Assembly (NCBI GenBank): GCA_036268055.1
Contig: DATAUW010000004.1
Span: 36,029-100,028 of the forward strand
Origin: Verrucomicrobiia bacterium
GTDB taxonomy: Bacteria > Verrucomicrobiota > Verrucomicrobiia > Limisphaerales > Pedosphaeraceae
Length of the DNA: 64,000 bases
Reading direction: 5' to 3'
Numbering within the stretch: position 1 is the first letter of the stretch; each line of letters begins with the position of its first letter. The notes beneath the pieces were generated by a model. The model searched no databases. It had not been told where the DNA came from and saw only the letters and a list, made by a program, of their open reading frames with translations. This document shows positions 1-9,661 of this stretch, in pieces. The position numbers and the translations under genes are program-made.

Positions 1-113
1 GTTTATCACGCTCTCGAAAAATTGAGACGCTAAAATAATTTATGCAAAAATGAGAACTAAAACCTGGCTTCAAGTTTCCCATCGCGAAAAATTTCCCCAC
101 GCCTCTTAAAATT

Positions 114-141
114 CCGCACTCCGCACTCCGCATTCCGCACT
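114..141. repeat. short tandem repeat, four 7-base units
   Basis: Four consecutive copies of the heptamer CCGCACT (the third is CCGCATT) lie in the upstream region of the histidine kinase gene. The rest of positions 1-246 is AT-rich with no convincing gene or promoter consensus. The unit may be a slippage-prone spacer; no function can be assigned. Confidence 0.6.
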
Positions 142-246
142 GGTTATAGGTGACATTCTTTTCGGTTTTCTTTGGCCAGCTTACATGCGAGGATTAGCCA
201 AAGTTTCTCCCTTGGGACCTATGGCGGGGAGCGACAGATAATCCGG

Positions 247-2289
247 ATGAGACAGCCTTTGCATATTTTGATTGTCGAAGATTCCGAGCATGATGTGATT
301 TTTGTCGTGCGGACGTTGCAGCGCGGCGGGTTCGAGCCGGTGTTCGAGCGCGTCGAGACGGAGAAGCAATTCAAGGCGGCGCTGGCGAACCGTCATTGGG
401 ACGCCGTCATCGCCGATTATAATCTTCCCCAGTTCAGCGCGATCGAAGCCTTGCGCCTGTTGCAGGAAAGCAAACTCGATTTGCCGTTCATCATCGTCTC
501 CGGCGCGATCGGCGAAGAGACGGCGGTGGCGGCAATGAAATCCGGCGCGCACGATTACATTCTCAAAAACAGCCTCGCGCGCCTCGTGCCGGCGGTGGAG
601 CGCGAACTGCGCGATGCCGAAACGCGCCGCCAGCGCCGGCATGTCGAGGAAGCGTATTCGCGGCTAGCGGCCATCGTCGAATCTTCGGGCGACGCCATCG
701 TGGGAGAATCCCTGGATGGCATCGTGACGAGTTGGAACGCTGGCTCGGAACGCATGTTCGGCTATACCGCGGCGGAAATGGAAGGGCGTCCGCTGGTCGG
801 AATCGTGCCGCTGGAACGCACGGGCGAGGTGGAACATATTTTAAAAAGCATCCGCGCGGGAAAAATCGTCGAACGATTTGAAACCGTGCGCGTCACGAAA
901 GACGGGCGGCGCATTGATGTGTCGCTGACCATTTCCCCGATTCGCGACAAAAGTGGCGCGGTCGTGGGCGCGGCGAAAATCGCGCGCGACATCACCGAGC
1001 GCCTCCGCGCGGAAACTTCGGTTGCGGCGCTCTCGAAACTGGGCCAAAGCCTCGCCTCGGCGATGACGCCGCTGGATGCGGCGCGCGTGATTGGGCGCAT
1101 CGCCGACGATTTATTCAAGTGGGATGCCTTCACGCTCGACTTGTATTTCGAGAAGGAAGATCAGGTCCAGTCCGTGTTGAATGTGGACACGGTGGACGGC
1201 GAAAAACAGGACGTGCCCTCGCGAATCGTGGATGGCGCGCCGAGCGCGGTGATGCACCGGGTGATCGAGAAGGGCGCGGAATTAATTTTGCGCGAACCGG
1301 GCGCGGGCATGCTGGATGGCGCGGTGCCGGTGGGAGATTTGAACCGGCCGTCGGCCTCGCTGCTCTATGTGCCCATCCGCTATCGCACGCGCGTGATTGG
1401 AGTATTGTCGGTGCAGAGTTACCGGTTGAGGGCGTACGACCATGTGAGTTTACAGACGTTGCAGACGCTGGCCGATTATTGCGGCGGCGCGCTGGAACGC
1501 ATGCGCGTACGGGAAGATTTAAAAGCGTCGCAACAACAACTGCGCGCGCTGGCGGCGCATCTGCAATCCGTCCGCGAAGAAGAGCGCAAGGTGATGACGC
1601 GCGAGATCCACGATGAATTGGGACAGGCATTGACCGGTTTCAAGATGGACCTGGCGTGGATGCGCAATCGCATGCAATCGGAGGAATGGAGCGTCATCCG
1701 GCAATCCATCCTCGACAAAATCGCGACGATGGGAAAGATGCTGGACGAGACGGCGAATTTGATGCGGAAGCTGTGCACGGAATTGCGGCCGGGAGTTTTG
1801 GATGATTTGGGTTTGACGGCGGCGTTGGAATGGCAGGCGCGGGAATATCAGAGCCGCACGGGCATCGCGTGTGAAGTGCGGCACGAACTGGGGGAAGTGG
1901 AAGTGGATCCGGAACGCTCGACTGCGCTGTTCCGCATCTTCCAGGAAATCCTCACGAACGTGGCGCGGCATGCGAAGGCCACGCGCGTCGAGGCGGCGCT
2001 GGAAAAAACCGGGCACCTGATTACGTTGATGGTGAAAGATAATGGGCGGGGAATTAAGAAAAGCGAATTGGCGGGGGCGAAATCGCTGGGGCTGCTGGGC
2101 ATGCGCGAGCGGGCGTTCATCCTGGGCGGCGAAGTGGAGATCCGCGGCGCGGCGGGCAAAGGCACGACGGTGCAAGTGAAGATGCCGCTGCCTGGAGCCA
2201 ACGGCGAAGCCGCGGCGGATGAAGTGAAGCAAATTGTTTCTGAACCGGCCGCGCGCAAAACGCGTGAGCCGAAAAAAACGGAAAAATAA
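247..2289 (+). CDS. Sensor histidine kinase with receiver, PAS and GAF domains
   Basis: A 680-residue cytoplasmic signalling protein without membrane segments. Domains in order: a response-regulator receiver (about 1-120, phospho-acceptor Asp57 in the IADYNLP motif), a PAS domain (about 140-250, SWNAGSERMFGYT), a GAF domain (about 265-415), a HisKA_3 dimerisation domain with the REIHDELGQ motif (His455), and a HATPase_c domain with DNGRGI and GLLGMRER motifs. It should autophosphorylate on His455 and pass phosphate to the NarL-type regulator 12 bases downstream. The open frame extends to a TTG at 172, but ATG 247 starts directly at the receiver fold and is preferred. The C-terminal tail is Lys/Arg-rich. 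The signal it senses cannot be read from the sequence. Confidence 0.93.
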   Translation: MRQPLHILIVEDSEHDVIFVVRTLQRGGFEPVFERVETEKQFKAALANRHWDAVIADYNLPQFSAIEALRLLQESKLDLPFIIVSGAIGEETAVAAMKSGAHDYILKNSLARLVPAVERELRDAETRRQRRHVEEAYSRLAAIVESSGDAIVGESLDGIVTSWNAGSERMFGYTAAEMEGRPLVGIVPLERTGEVEHILKSIRAGKIVERFETVRVTKDGRRIDVSLTISPIRDKSGAVVGAAKIARDITERLRAETSVAALSKLGQSLASAMTPLDAARVIGRIADDLFKWDAFTLDLYFEKEDQVQSVLNVDTVDGEKQDVPSRIVDGAPSAVMHRVIEKGAELILREPGAGMLDGAVPVGDLNRPSASLLYVPIRYRTRVIGVLSVQSYRLRAYDHVSLQTLQTLADYCGGALERMRVREDLKASQQQLRALAAHLQSVREEERKVMTREIHDELGQALTGFKMDLAWMRNRMQSEEWSVIRQSILDKIATMGKMLDETANLMRKLCTELRPGVLDDLGLTAALEWQAREYQSRTGIACEVRHELGEVEVDPERSTALFRIFQEILTNVARHAKATRVEAALEKTGHLITLMVKDNGRGIKKSELAGAKSLGLLGMRERAFILGGEVEIRGAAGKGTTVQVKMPLPGANGEAAADEVKQIVSEPAARKTREPKKTEK

Positions 2290-2301
2290 AAAAAGAACTC
2301 T

Positions 2302-2991
2302 ATGAATAAAAAGGGTGCGACAACCGGGGGCACGCCGCCACGTTCCGCGGCGGAAAAAGAAATCCGCATTTTGATCGTGGACGATCACGTGATGATCCGC
2401 CAGGGCTTGCGGCAGATTCTTGCCGACGCATTTCCCAAGGCCACCTTTGGCGAAGCGCCTTCGGCGAACCACGCGATGGAACAAGTCGCCAAACAACCGT
2501 GGGACGTCGTGCTGCTGGACATCACCATGCCGGGCAAGAGCGGCCTCGACGTGCTCAAGCAAATGGTCGAGGCGCAACCCAACCTTGCGGTGCTCGTGTT
2601 GAGCATGCACCCGGAAGATCAATACGCGGTGCGCGTGCTCAAGACCGGCGCGGCGGGTTACATCACCAAGAACACGGCGTCCGAAGAAGTCATCGGCGCG
2701 GTGAAAAAAGTTTTGGCTGGCGGAAAATACGTCAGTTCCGCGCTGGCGGAAAATCTGGCAACGAGCCTGAACGCTCCCGCCGGCAAAGCGCCGCACGAAA
2801 TGTTGTCCGACCGCGAATACCAGGTGATGCGCATGATCGCGCAAGGCCGCAGCGTAAAGGAAATCGCCTTCGAACTTTCGCTCAGCGTGAAGACCATCAG
2901 CACCTACCGCACGCGCATCATGGAAAAGACGAAACTCAAGACGAATGCGGATATTATTCGCTATGCGGTGCGGGAAAAGTTGGTAGAGTAA
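2302..2991 (+). CDS. NarL/LuxR-family response regulator
   Basis: A 229-residue DNA-binding response regulator. The N-terminal receiver (about 15-130) carries the DD pair of ILIVDDH and the phospho-acceptor Asp73 in LLDITMP. The C-terminal LuxR-type helix-turn-helix (about 165-225) has the LSDREYQVMRMIAQGRSVKEI signature followed by a recognition helix region (SVKTISTYRTRI). It lies 12 bases after the kinase gene on the same strand, so the two almost certainly form a cotranscribed two-component system. Target genes are unknown; the PEP-CTERM gene that follows is a possible but unproven target. Confidence 0.93.
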   Translation: MNKKGATTGGTPPRSAAEKEIRILIVDDHVMIRQGLRQILADAFPKATFGEAPSANHAMEQVAKQPWDVVLLDITMPGKSGLDVLKQMVEAQPNLAVLVLSMHPEDQYAVRVLKTGAAGYITKNTASEEVIGAVKKVLAGGKYVSSALAENLATSLNAPAGKAPHEMLSDREYQVMRMIAQGRSVKEIAFELSLSVKTISTYRTRIMEKTKLKTNADIIRYAVREKLVE

Positions 2992-3053
2992 ATCTCAGGT
3001 TTTTTGCGAAAAAGAAAATAGAAATTAGTGGGTTAATTTAATTGTTTACAATT

Positions 3054-3765
3054 ATGAAAACTCTAATCGTTTCGTGCTTCGTAATTTGTTCCGCAACTTG
3101 TGGGTTCAAGGCCGCGGCGCAGGATTTTATCAATCTGGGTTTTGATCAGGGAACGATTGTTCCGGATACGTCGAGTGTTTATTATCCAATAGCGGTATCG
3201 TCGAGCGACGCAATTCCCGGATGGACAACCACCGACTTTATGACGACGGATATTTTTTATAATCAATTATCCACAGGATCAACCAGCATCGCCATCCTCG
3301 ACAAAAATAATGTTTATGGCCTTCAGCCACTGGCTGGAATTTACAGCATTGATTTATACGGTGGCGTGGAGGGGACCGGCAGGAGGCGCAGCCATCAGCC
3401 AGACGGCGATGCTTCCCGCGGATGTGAAGACCATCCTTTTTGAAGCCGGCACACACGGCGCGCCGCCGGGCGGTCCATTATTGCTCAGTTTAGGCGGCCA
3501 AAATATTCCGTATTCCGTCCTGTCAGTTGGGTCCGGTTTTACGACGTATGAAGCCGATATTTCCGCATTTGCGGGGCAGGTTGAGGAATTGAAATTTCAG
3601 GCGTCACAAGGGAATAATAATTTTTGGGAGATAGACTCGATCCAATTTTCCAACCTTGTAGTTCCCGAACCAAGTGCGTCTGGGATTTTTTGCGGCGGTC
3701 TTGCGCTTTTTGTGGTGGCAAGAATGTTCACCGCGAAATGCGTTTACGGGGAGCGCAAACGGTAG
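3054..3765 (+). pseudogene. PEP-CTERM sorting-domain protein, frameshifted
   Basis: Two overlapping frames together encode one secreted protein. The 5' part (ATG 3054) gives a signal peptide and the start of a beta-rich domain ending ...YSIDLYGGVEG. The rest continues in the +1 frame (PAGGAAISQTAMLPADV...) and ends in a PEP-CTERM tail (VVPEPSASG, a hydrophobic helix, then a basic end). Removing one base near 3372-3376 (gaggggaccggc) restores one frame. PEP-CTERM proteins are exported and processed by exosortase; no exosortase is in this window. The end overlaps the convergent Kelch gene by 22 bases. The shift may be a real mutation, a sequencing error or, less likely, programmed frameshifting. 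Confidence 0.7.
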
Positions 3766-6434
3766 AAGCGTTCGCTGTTTGTCACGACGGTGTCGGTGAA
3801 TTGGAAATGGCCGGGAGAGGTTTCGGTGGCGCCGCCAAGGATGGACCAGGTGGTGAGGAGGTTCGTCCAATTCGCAGTGGTTTGAACGGTGAAGAGCGAG
3901 CCGGGAGCGTTGGTCCAGGTGAACAGCGCAGTACCAGCCGATGGAGATACACCTGGAACCATCAGGGCGGGCACGGTAATCGGCGCGGGAACCTGGATGA
4001 TGCTCGCAAGACTTTGCATGCCGTTCGCAAACACCGTGGCGAAGGCATACCCCGGCGGGAAATGCGCGAGCGCGCTGGAGATGAAATTCGTGCCGGAGAA
4101 TGCCGCTGACGACGCCGGGCTCAAGATCAGAGTGTAATCCGTTTCGAGCTGGTGCAGTTGAACCACGGGCGAATTCGTGTTGCCGGAACTTTGAAACATC
4201 GAGCCGGTCAGGGTGATCGAACTGCCAAGGGCCGCGGGCGATGTCACCGCAGTAATCTGCGGAGCGACACCGGCCATGAAGCGTTCGTTGGAAAAAATTT
4301 CAGTGGTTGATTGTGGCTGGCCGGAACCGACATCACCGCCGGTCACGATGACATCACCGGAGGCCAGCAACGTGGCAGTGTGCTCCACGCGCGGGGCAGT
4401 CAGATTGCCGGCAGGACTCCAGGTCCCTTGCGTGGGAGAATAGATTTCGGAATCAGAAATACCGGTGAAGTCAACCGAGCCACCGGCGAGGAGAACGCGG
4501 CCATCCGGCAGCAATGTGACGGAAGGAACCCTTCGCGGTTCAGCCAGCGAACCGGTCGCAGTCCAGGTATCGTTCGCGGGATTATAGAGCAAGCAAGCGG
4601 GCAACTCGTTGAAGTTTGTATCGGCTCCACCCGCGACCAGCACGAGGCCATTGGTCAAAAGTATGCTGATGCCGCTGCCGCGCGGTTCGGGCAAGGATTT
4701 TACGGAAGTCCAGATGCCGGTGGAAGGATCGTAGGATTCGGCGCTGTCAATGGGCTGCGGTCCTGTCTGGTTGTAACCACCCACGACGAGAACGTGGCCG
4801 TTGGGCAACAGCGTGGCGCTATGGGAAAAACGCGGGACGTTCAGCGAGCCGGTCAGGCTCCATTTGCCGGTGGCGGGGTTGAAAATTTCGGCGCTGGAAA
4901 AACCGTTTATCTGATCAGCTGTGCCGCCCGCGACGAGCAATTTTCCGTTTGGCAACAACGTCGCCGTGCAGCTAAACCGCGCGACATTCAGTGACCCGGT
5001 GTTTGTCCAGGTATCGGCAATCGGATCATAAAGTTCCGCAGTGGCAAGAGTGTTGGTGTCATCGGAAGCGCCGCCAGCGACCAGCACCCGGCCATCAGCG
5101 AGCAAGGTCGCGGTGTGCGCGGCGCGAGGCTCAAGCATCGAAGCTGTGGGCGACCATACCCCGGCTTGCGGATCAAAAATTTCCGTCGAAGCAAGCGCGA
5201 GCGCAATACCCGGAAAGGGCGGAATTCCAAAACCGCCCGCGACGAGCAATTTGCCATTTGGCAGCAGCGTTGCAGTATGGGCGTCGCGCGCGATGCTCAT
5301 TCCGGGGCCGCTGTTCCAGCCGTTGGCGGTGCTGTATATTTCTGCGGTGGGCTCGGCAAACACTTCACTGCCTCCGGCGATCAACACCGTGCCATCAGGA
5401 AGCACCGTGGCCGTAGAATCCGAACGGGATTGGTTGAGCGCGCCGGAAAGCGTCCACGCGCCGGTGGTGGGATTGTAAACCTGCAAATAAGGACTGCCAC
5501 TATTCAGGAAAATATTGGGCGAACCACCGGCGACGAGCACCGTGCCGTCCACGAGCACCGTGAGCGAACCGCCTCCGCTGGGAAATACGAGCGGAGCGCC
5601 GTTGGTCCAGATTTGAGTAGTGGGATTATAGAGTTCGGTGGTGGAAAGATAATTGGTTTGGCCATCGCCGCCGGCGACGAGCACGATGCCATTATGCAGG
5701 ATGGTGGCATTGAAAAGCTGGCGCGGTTCGAGCATGGGATTGGTGTTCGTCCAGGTTCCGCTGGCGGGATCGTAAAGCTCGGCGGAAGCGAGAAGACCGC
5801 CTTGAAAATTGCCACCCGCCAAAAGCACTTTGCCGCTGGGCAAAGGGATGAGAGCGGCGGAGACTCTCGGTTGGATCAGCGAACCGGTGTTGGTCCAGAC
5901 GCCCGTGGCGGGATCATAAATTTCAGCGACGCCCGAAAACATATTCGTGTACATCCCGCCACCCGCGGCGAGCACCTGGCCGGAATTCAACAAGACCGCG
6001 CTGCTGCCGACATGGGCGTTGCTCATGGCGCCGGTGTTCGTCCAGACCTCGGTGCTGGGATCGTAAAGTTCCGCGGTGAGCACATCGTTGGAGTCATTGA
6101 TGCCTCCGGTGACGAGGACCTGGCCGGTGAACAAAAGGGTGGCGGAATGTTTGTACCGGGCGTGGGCCATCGGGCCGGTGGTGGTGAAAGTCTGGGTCGC
6201 GGGATCGTAAAGTTCGCAATCAGTGAGAGCCAAAGTATTGGTATCAAAACCACCGGCGATGAGGACTTTGCCATTGGGCAATAACGTGGCGGTTGCAGAC
6301 TGGCGGCCATTGACGAGATTGCCGACATCGGTGGAAGAGCCAGCCAGGGCAAGGGGCGAAATACCAATCGCCAGAAGCGATAAGAATAACGAAACAAATC
6401 GTGCGAGGCAGCGGAGTGGATAAAGTTTTTTCAC
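3744..6434 (-). CDS. Secreted Kelch-repeat beta-propeller protein
   Basis: An 896-residue secreted protein. A signal peptide (about 1-31, ending LALAG) is followed by roughly a dozen Kelch-type repeats of about 50 residues, each with the pattern 'ATLLPNGKVLIAGG ... ELYDPATGTWTNTG'. These should form one or two beta-propellers. After the repeats comes an IPT/TIG-like immunoglobulin segment (about 735-820, PQITAVTSPAALGSSITLTG) and a C-terminal beta-sandwich typical of Verrucomicrobiota secreted proteins, ending ERFYRLRSP. The fold is similar to galactose-oxidase propellers, but no copper-radical catalytic residues were identified. It is probably a surface-binding or adhesion protein. It is transcribed alone and its 3' end overlaps the PEP-CTERM gene. 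Confidence 0.85.
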   Translation of the reverse strand: MKKLYPLRCLARFVSLFLSLLAIGISPLALAGSSTDVGNLVNGRQSATATLLPNGKVLIAGGFDTNTLALTDCELYDPATQTFTTTGPMAHARYKHSATLLFTGQVLVTGGINDSNDVLTAELYDPSTEVWTNTGAMSNAHVGSSAVLLNSGQVLAAGGGMYTNMFSGVAEIYDPATGVWTNTGSLIQPRVSAALIPLPSGKVLLAGGNFQGGLLASAELYDPASGTWTNTNPMLEPRQLFNATILHNGIVLVAGGDGQTNYLSTTELYNPTTQIWTNGAPLVFPSGGGSLTVLVDGTVLVAGGSPNIFLNSGSPYLQVYNPTTGAWTLSGALNQSRSDSTATVLPDGTVLIAGGSEVFAEPTAEIYSTANGWNSGPGMSIARDAHTATLLPNGKLLVAGGFGIPPFPGIALALASTEIFDPQAGVWSPTASMLEPRAAHTATLLADGRVLVAGGASDDTNTLATAELYDPIADTWTNTGSLNVARFSCTATLLPNGKLLVAGGTADQINGFSSAEIFNPATGKWSLTGSLNVPRFSHSATLLPNGHVLVVGGYNQTGPQPIDSAESYDPSTGIWTSVKSLPEPRGSGISILLTNGLVLVAGGADTNFNELPACLLYNPANDTWTATGSLAEPRRVPSVTLLPDGRVLLAGGSVDFTGISDSEIYSPTQGTWSPAGNLTAPRVEHTATLLASGDVIVTGGDVGSGQPQSTTEIFSNERFMAGVAPQITAVTSPAALGSSITLTGSMFQSSGNTNSPVVQLHQLETDYTLILSPASSAAFSGTNFISSALAHFPPGYAFATVFANGMQSLASIIQVPAPITVPALMVPGVSPSAGTALFTWTNAPGSLFTVQTTANWTNLLTTWSILGGATETSPGHFQFTDTVVTNSERFYRLRSP

Positions 6435-6618
6435 GTCTTTGGCGAGGCGGCAAAATCCTGAGATTGCTTGGCCATCTAGTAAGCACCGATGGTCACTTAA
6501 ATGCGGCTAAAGTCAATGAAAAAGGGCGGACATGTGGGCCAATGGATGCATTTTTACCTCGTCCCGTAGAAAAGTTTCGAGATGGACTCAGCTTGCAATC
6601 TGCGAGACGCGGCTTTCG

Positions 6619-8016
6619 TTATTTTGCCAGATCAACACACACCAAATGGTCTTCGCTGCGCAAATAAAGTTTTTTGCGCGAGAGGACGGGCGCGGCCCAG
6701 CAAGGATGATGGAGTTGAGGAACTTGAAAGCGGCAAATCTCTTCGGCGTTTTGGGGATTCGGTTTGAACAGTCCAAGGATTCCGCCTTCGCCGACTGAGA
6801 TGATTTTTCCATCGGCAAAAATGCTGGAACCACGCCCGAAGACCGCGGGCGTGAGTGTGCTGTGTTTCACCCAGCTTTCATCCACGTCCCATATAAGCTT
6901 GCCGGTCGCAAACTCCACACAGCGCATCCGCGCGTCCGGTTCGTTGCGCCCGCTGAACGCGTAGAGATAACCGTCATGATAAATGGGGGTGTTCCAATGA
7001 ATCTCCAGCGAGGTTCCGCGCCACACCTGGCTCACGCCTTTGCCGTCGGGATTCACCCGCAGGACGACCGAGCCCACTTTGTAATACGCGCCGGAAATAA
7101 AAATCAGATCGTCCACGACGACGGGCGTGATCGCATTGACGGAATCATTCGCCGCCGAGCGAAACCAAAAACTGAAATTAACCGCGCCCGTTTTCGGATC
7201 GAGCGAAACCAGGCCTTGCCGCATCAGGCAAAGCACCTGGCGTTGGCCGTGAATCGTCACCGCGATGGGGGTGGAATAGCTCGCTTGTTTTTCCCAATCC
7301 TGCCAATGCACCACGCGTTCGCCGGGCCAGCCGGTCATCGGCACGCCCTCCCAATTTTTTTGGCCGACGCTTTCCCAAACGGTTTTGCCCGTCGCCGGGT
7401 CGAACGCCACCATGCCGGAATTCGGCTGGCCGCCGACCATCACCAGCAGCAAACCGCCTTCGAGAATCGGCGTGCTGCCGACGCCGAAGAACGCTTCCGG
7501 CACTTTGAAGTCCACGGCGGTATCCCGCTGCCAAACCAGTTTTCCCGTTGCGAGATCGAGGCAAAGTAATTTCCCTTCCGCGCCAAACGTAAAACAAAAA
7601 TTCGAGGTGAGCAGCGGCGTGCAGCGCGGCCCATTGTTGTAGCCATAAGGATCAACGAATTGGCTGGGATAACCATAATGCCAAAGCGATTTGCCGGTGT
7701 CGGCGGCGAGGCATTCGACGATTTCGTCATTGTTGATACGGTGATGCACGACGAGGCGATTGCCGAGGACGGAGGGAGCGCCGTAACCCGCGCCGAGGGC
7801 TTTGTCCCAAACGATCGGCGGGCCGTTGGTAGGCCACTTATCGAGCAGGCCGGTTTCGGTCGAAGTGCCGTTGGAACGCGGGCCGAGGAAGTTTGGCCAA
7901 TCTTCGCCAGAACTATCAGCGGCAAAAACTGCGACGGCACAGAAAAGCAAAAGAGCGATCACGATCAACACCGAATTTTTCCGGGACGCAAGGGACGCAA
8001 ACATGGCGAAGGTCAT
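6619..8016 (-). CDS. Secreted PQQ-like beta-propeller protein
   Basis: A 465-residue protein with an N-terminal hydrophobic signal segment (VLIVIALLLFCAVAVFA) followed by WPNFLGPRSNGTSTETGL, the standard entry of the PQQ-like propeller family common in Planctomycetes and Verrucomicrobiota. Repeats with 'L.ATGKLVW', 'DPATGKTVW' and 'FATGKLIWDV' tryptophan-docking motifs run to the C-terminus. Members resemble BamB or quinoprotein dehydrogenases, but no calcium/PQQ ligands of an active dehydrogenase were recognised, so a binding or scaffold role is more likely. ATG 8016 is used; ATG 8004 is an alternative. A terminator-like hairpin lies directly upstream at 8019-8069. Confidence 0.85.
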   Translation of the reverse strand: MTFAMFASLASRKNSVLIVIALLLFCAVAVFAADSSGEDWPNFLGPRSNGTSTETGLLDKWPTNGPPIVWDKALGAGYGAPSVLGNRLVVHHRINNDEIVECLAADTGKSLWHYGYPSQFVDPYGYNNGPRCTPLLTSNFCFTFGAEGKLLCLDLATGKLVWQRDTAVDFKVPEAFFGVGSTPILEGGLLLVMVGGQPNSGMVAFDPATGKTVWESVGQKNWEGVPMTGWPGERVVHWQDWEKQASYSTPIAVTIHGQRQVLCLMRQGLVSLDPKTGAVNFSFWFRSAANDSVNAITPVVVDDLIFISGAYYKVGSVVLRVNPDGKGVSQVWRGTSLEIHWNTPIYHDGYLYAFSGRNEPDARMRCVEFATGKLIWDVDESWVKHSTLTPAVFGRGSSIFADGKIISVGEGGILGLFKPNPQNAEEICRFQVPQLHHPCWAAPVLSRKKLYLRSEDHLVCVDLAK

Positions 8017-8018
8017 TT

Positions 8019-8069
8019 AAAATTAAAAAGGGATGATGTGGAAGGCAAACCTCGCTTCCACATCAATCC
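8019..8069 (-). terminator. hairpin plus T-tract just upstream of the PQQ-propeller gene
   Basis: Perfect 10-base inverted arms (8035-8044 and 8055-8064, GATGTGGAAG/CTTCCACATC) with a 10-base loop, extended by imperfect GGAT/ATCC pairing. Read on the minus strand, a T-rich run (TTTTTAATTTT) follows immediately and ends at the start codon of the PQQ-propeller gene. It could terminate transcripts from the DUF5009 gene upstream, or attenuate the PQQ-propeller gene. Confidence 0.6.
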
Positions 8070-8377
8070 CGTGCGCAACCTTGCGGTGGCGCCCCTTCCC
8101 GTTCCTCCTCGGCATCCCGGCGCATGGAAATGCACCGGGCAAAAAATATCGCGAAATGATTTCAATTCGCCTCACGCGAGCGCGATGCAACGCTGGATAG
8201 ACGGTGGAAAGCAGCCGTGGCTGGATTCGCCACCTGCGACCGCGCGTGATTCCATCATATTGCACCCGCAATTTGCCCGTCCGAGCGCAAATATCTCTCT
8301 CAATCCATGAGAACTAATTATGGAACAATATAGAGACAGGAAAGTCGCAAAAATGTTTGAAATATTTTTCGCGAATC
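8070..8377. other. intergenic stretch without a recognised gene
   Basis: About 300 bases between two minus-strand genes. Short open frames here lack family resemblance. The distal part (8290-8377) is AT-rich. Nothing further is recognised. Confidence 0.5.
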
Positions 8378-9649
8378 TTAGAGGCGCAAAAATATCTTCC
8401 GGCGATAGAGGAAATGCACGAGCCAGAAGGCGAGCGCCAGCCCAACGAAGGAAATCATGAGATCGCCAAAACCCTGGGTCACGTGGGTGTCGAAGAAGGC
8501 TTTGACGTCCCCGCCGGCGAACCGCTGACTCAATGGACCAAAGCCGCCGATAAAATTTCTTACCAGGTAAATCGTGATGGAATTCATCCCCATCCAGACA
8601 AACGGCTGGCACCACGCCTGAAATTTCAGTACGTCCACGATCCAATAAAAAGTTCCCAGCAATATTGCGCTATAACCGCCCGCGACGAGCACAAACGACG
8701 ACGTCCAGATTTTTTTGATCACGGGAAATTGCGTGCCCCACAAAAAGCCGAGCGCCACGCCTACCACGCCAAAGCCCAGCAGGTAAATCACTTTCTTATT
8801 GTCCGGCACATTGGTGTTGGCCAGCAGCAGGCCCGCAAAAATTCCCAGCAGACAACTGGCAATCGCCGGCAGCGTGCTCAGGAAACCTTCGGGATCATAC
8901 GTGCCGTCCCATTTCTTGCCGGGCAAATATTTTTGATCAAGATAATCGGTGAGATTCACACCTTGAAGGTACGAACCGCGAATCCTGTTCGTACTGTCCA
9001 TATTGAGTTGTGAAACCTTGGAGTAATTGGCCTGTGTAATGACTTCGTTGCTGCCGGGAACCGGGCGGACATCGGGAAACGGGACGAAGGTCAGCAGCGC
9101 CCAATAACCAATCAGCAAGCTTGCAGCGATCGCCGCCATCGCGCGCAAATTGCAAAAGCAAAAAATGATTCCGCCAAAAAAATAACAGATGGCGATGCGG
9201 TTCAACACGCCCATCAGACGAATGTCCGGCCACGGATGCGAGACGCCGCCGGAATAAATCAAGGCGACGATAAAAAGCAAAATGCTCCGGCGCGCAATGC
9301 GTTTCAAGGCGCCAGCGCGTCCTTCCTGTTTGAGGATTTTCGTGAGCGAAAACACGATGGAGACGCCCATGATAAAAATGAACAGCGGAAAAATCAGGTC
9401 GTAGAAATGGAACCCAGACCATTCGGCATGTTCGAGCTGATCGGCGAGGATTTGGGTCGGACGCGATTTCGTCATGCGGTTGAGCGCATAGACGAGCGAA
9501 TCCGCGCCGATGATCCAAAACATGTCGAATCCGCGCAAGGCATCCACCGACATGAGCCGTTTGGAAACGGGCGCTCCGGGGATGGCCGCGGTGGTGGTTT
9601 TTTCTGTCATGCGATGGCGCGAGGCAACATCTTCCAACCGGACGGTCAT
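8378..9649 (-). CDS. DUF5009 / heparan-alpha-glucosaminide N-acetyltransferase-like membrane protein
   Basis: A polytopic inner-membrane protein of about 423 residues. The opening motif RLMSVDALRGFDMFWIIG is the hallmark of the COG4299/DUF5009 family related to lysosomal heparan-alpha-glucosaminide N-acetyltransferase (HGSNAT) and to acyltransferase-3 proteins. About ten hydrophobic helices follow, including FPLFIFIMGVSIVFSL and a central YDPEGFLSTLPAIASCLLGIFAGLLL segment. It likely acetylates a periplasmic sugar using cytoplasmic acetyl-CoA; the substrate is unknown. Start choice is ambiguous: GTG 9661, ATG 9649 or ATG 9610 (MTEK) are all in frame. It stands upstream of the PQQ-propeller gene, separated by a terminator-like hairpin. 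Confidence 0.85.
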   Translation of the reverse strand: MTVRLEDVASRHRMTEKTTTAAIPGAPVSKRLMSVDALRGFDMFWIIGADSLVYALNRMTKSRPTQILADQLEHAEWSGFHFYDLIFPLFIFIMGVSIVFSLTKILKQEGRAGALKRIARRSILLFIVALIYSGGVSHPWPDIRLMGVLNRIAICYFFGGIIFCFCNLRAMAAIAASLLIGYWALLTFVPFPDVRPVPGSNEVITQANYSKVSQLNMDSTNRIRGSYLQGVNLTDYLDQKYLPGKKWDGTYDPEGFLSTLPAIASCLLGIFAGLLLANTNVPDNKKVIYLLGFGVVGVALGFLWGTQFPVIKKIWTSSFVLVAGGYSAILLGTFYWIVDVLKFQAWCQPFVWMGMNSITIYLVRNFIGGFGPLSQRFAGGDVKAFFDTHVTQGFGDLMISFVGLALAFWLVHFLYRRKIFLRL

Positions 9650-9661
9650 TTCTGCATTCAC

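Noticed and set aside
1519..2844. Minus-strand open frame of 441 codons opposite the two-component genes
   Set aside because: The opposite strand codes for clear kinase and regulator domains; this frame has no recognisable motif.
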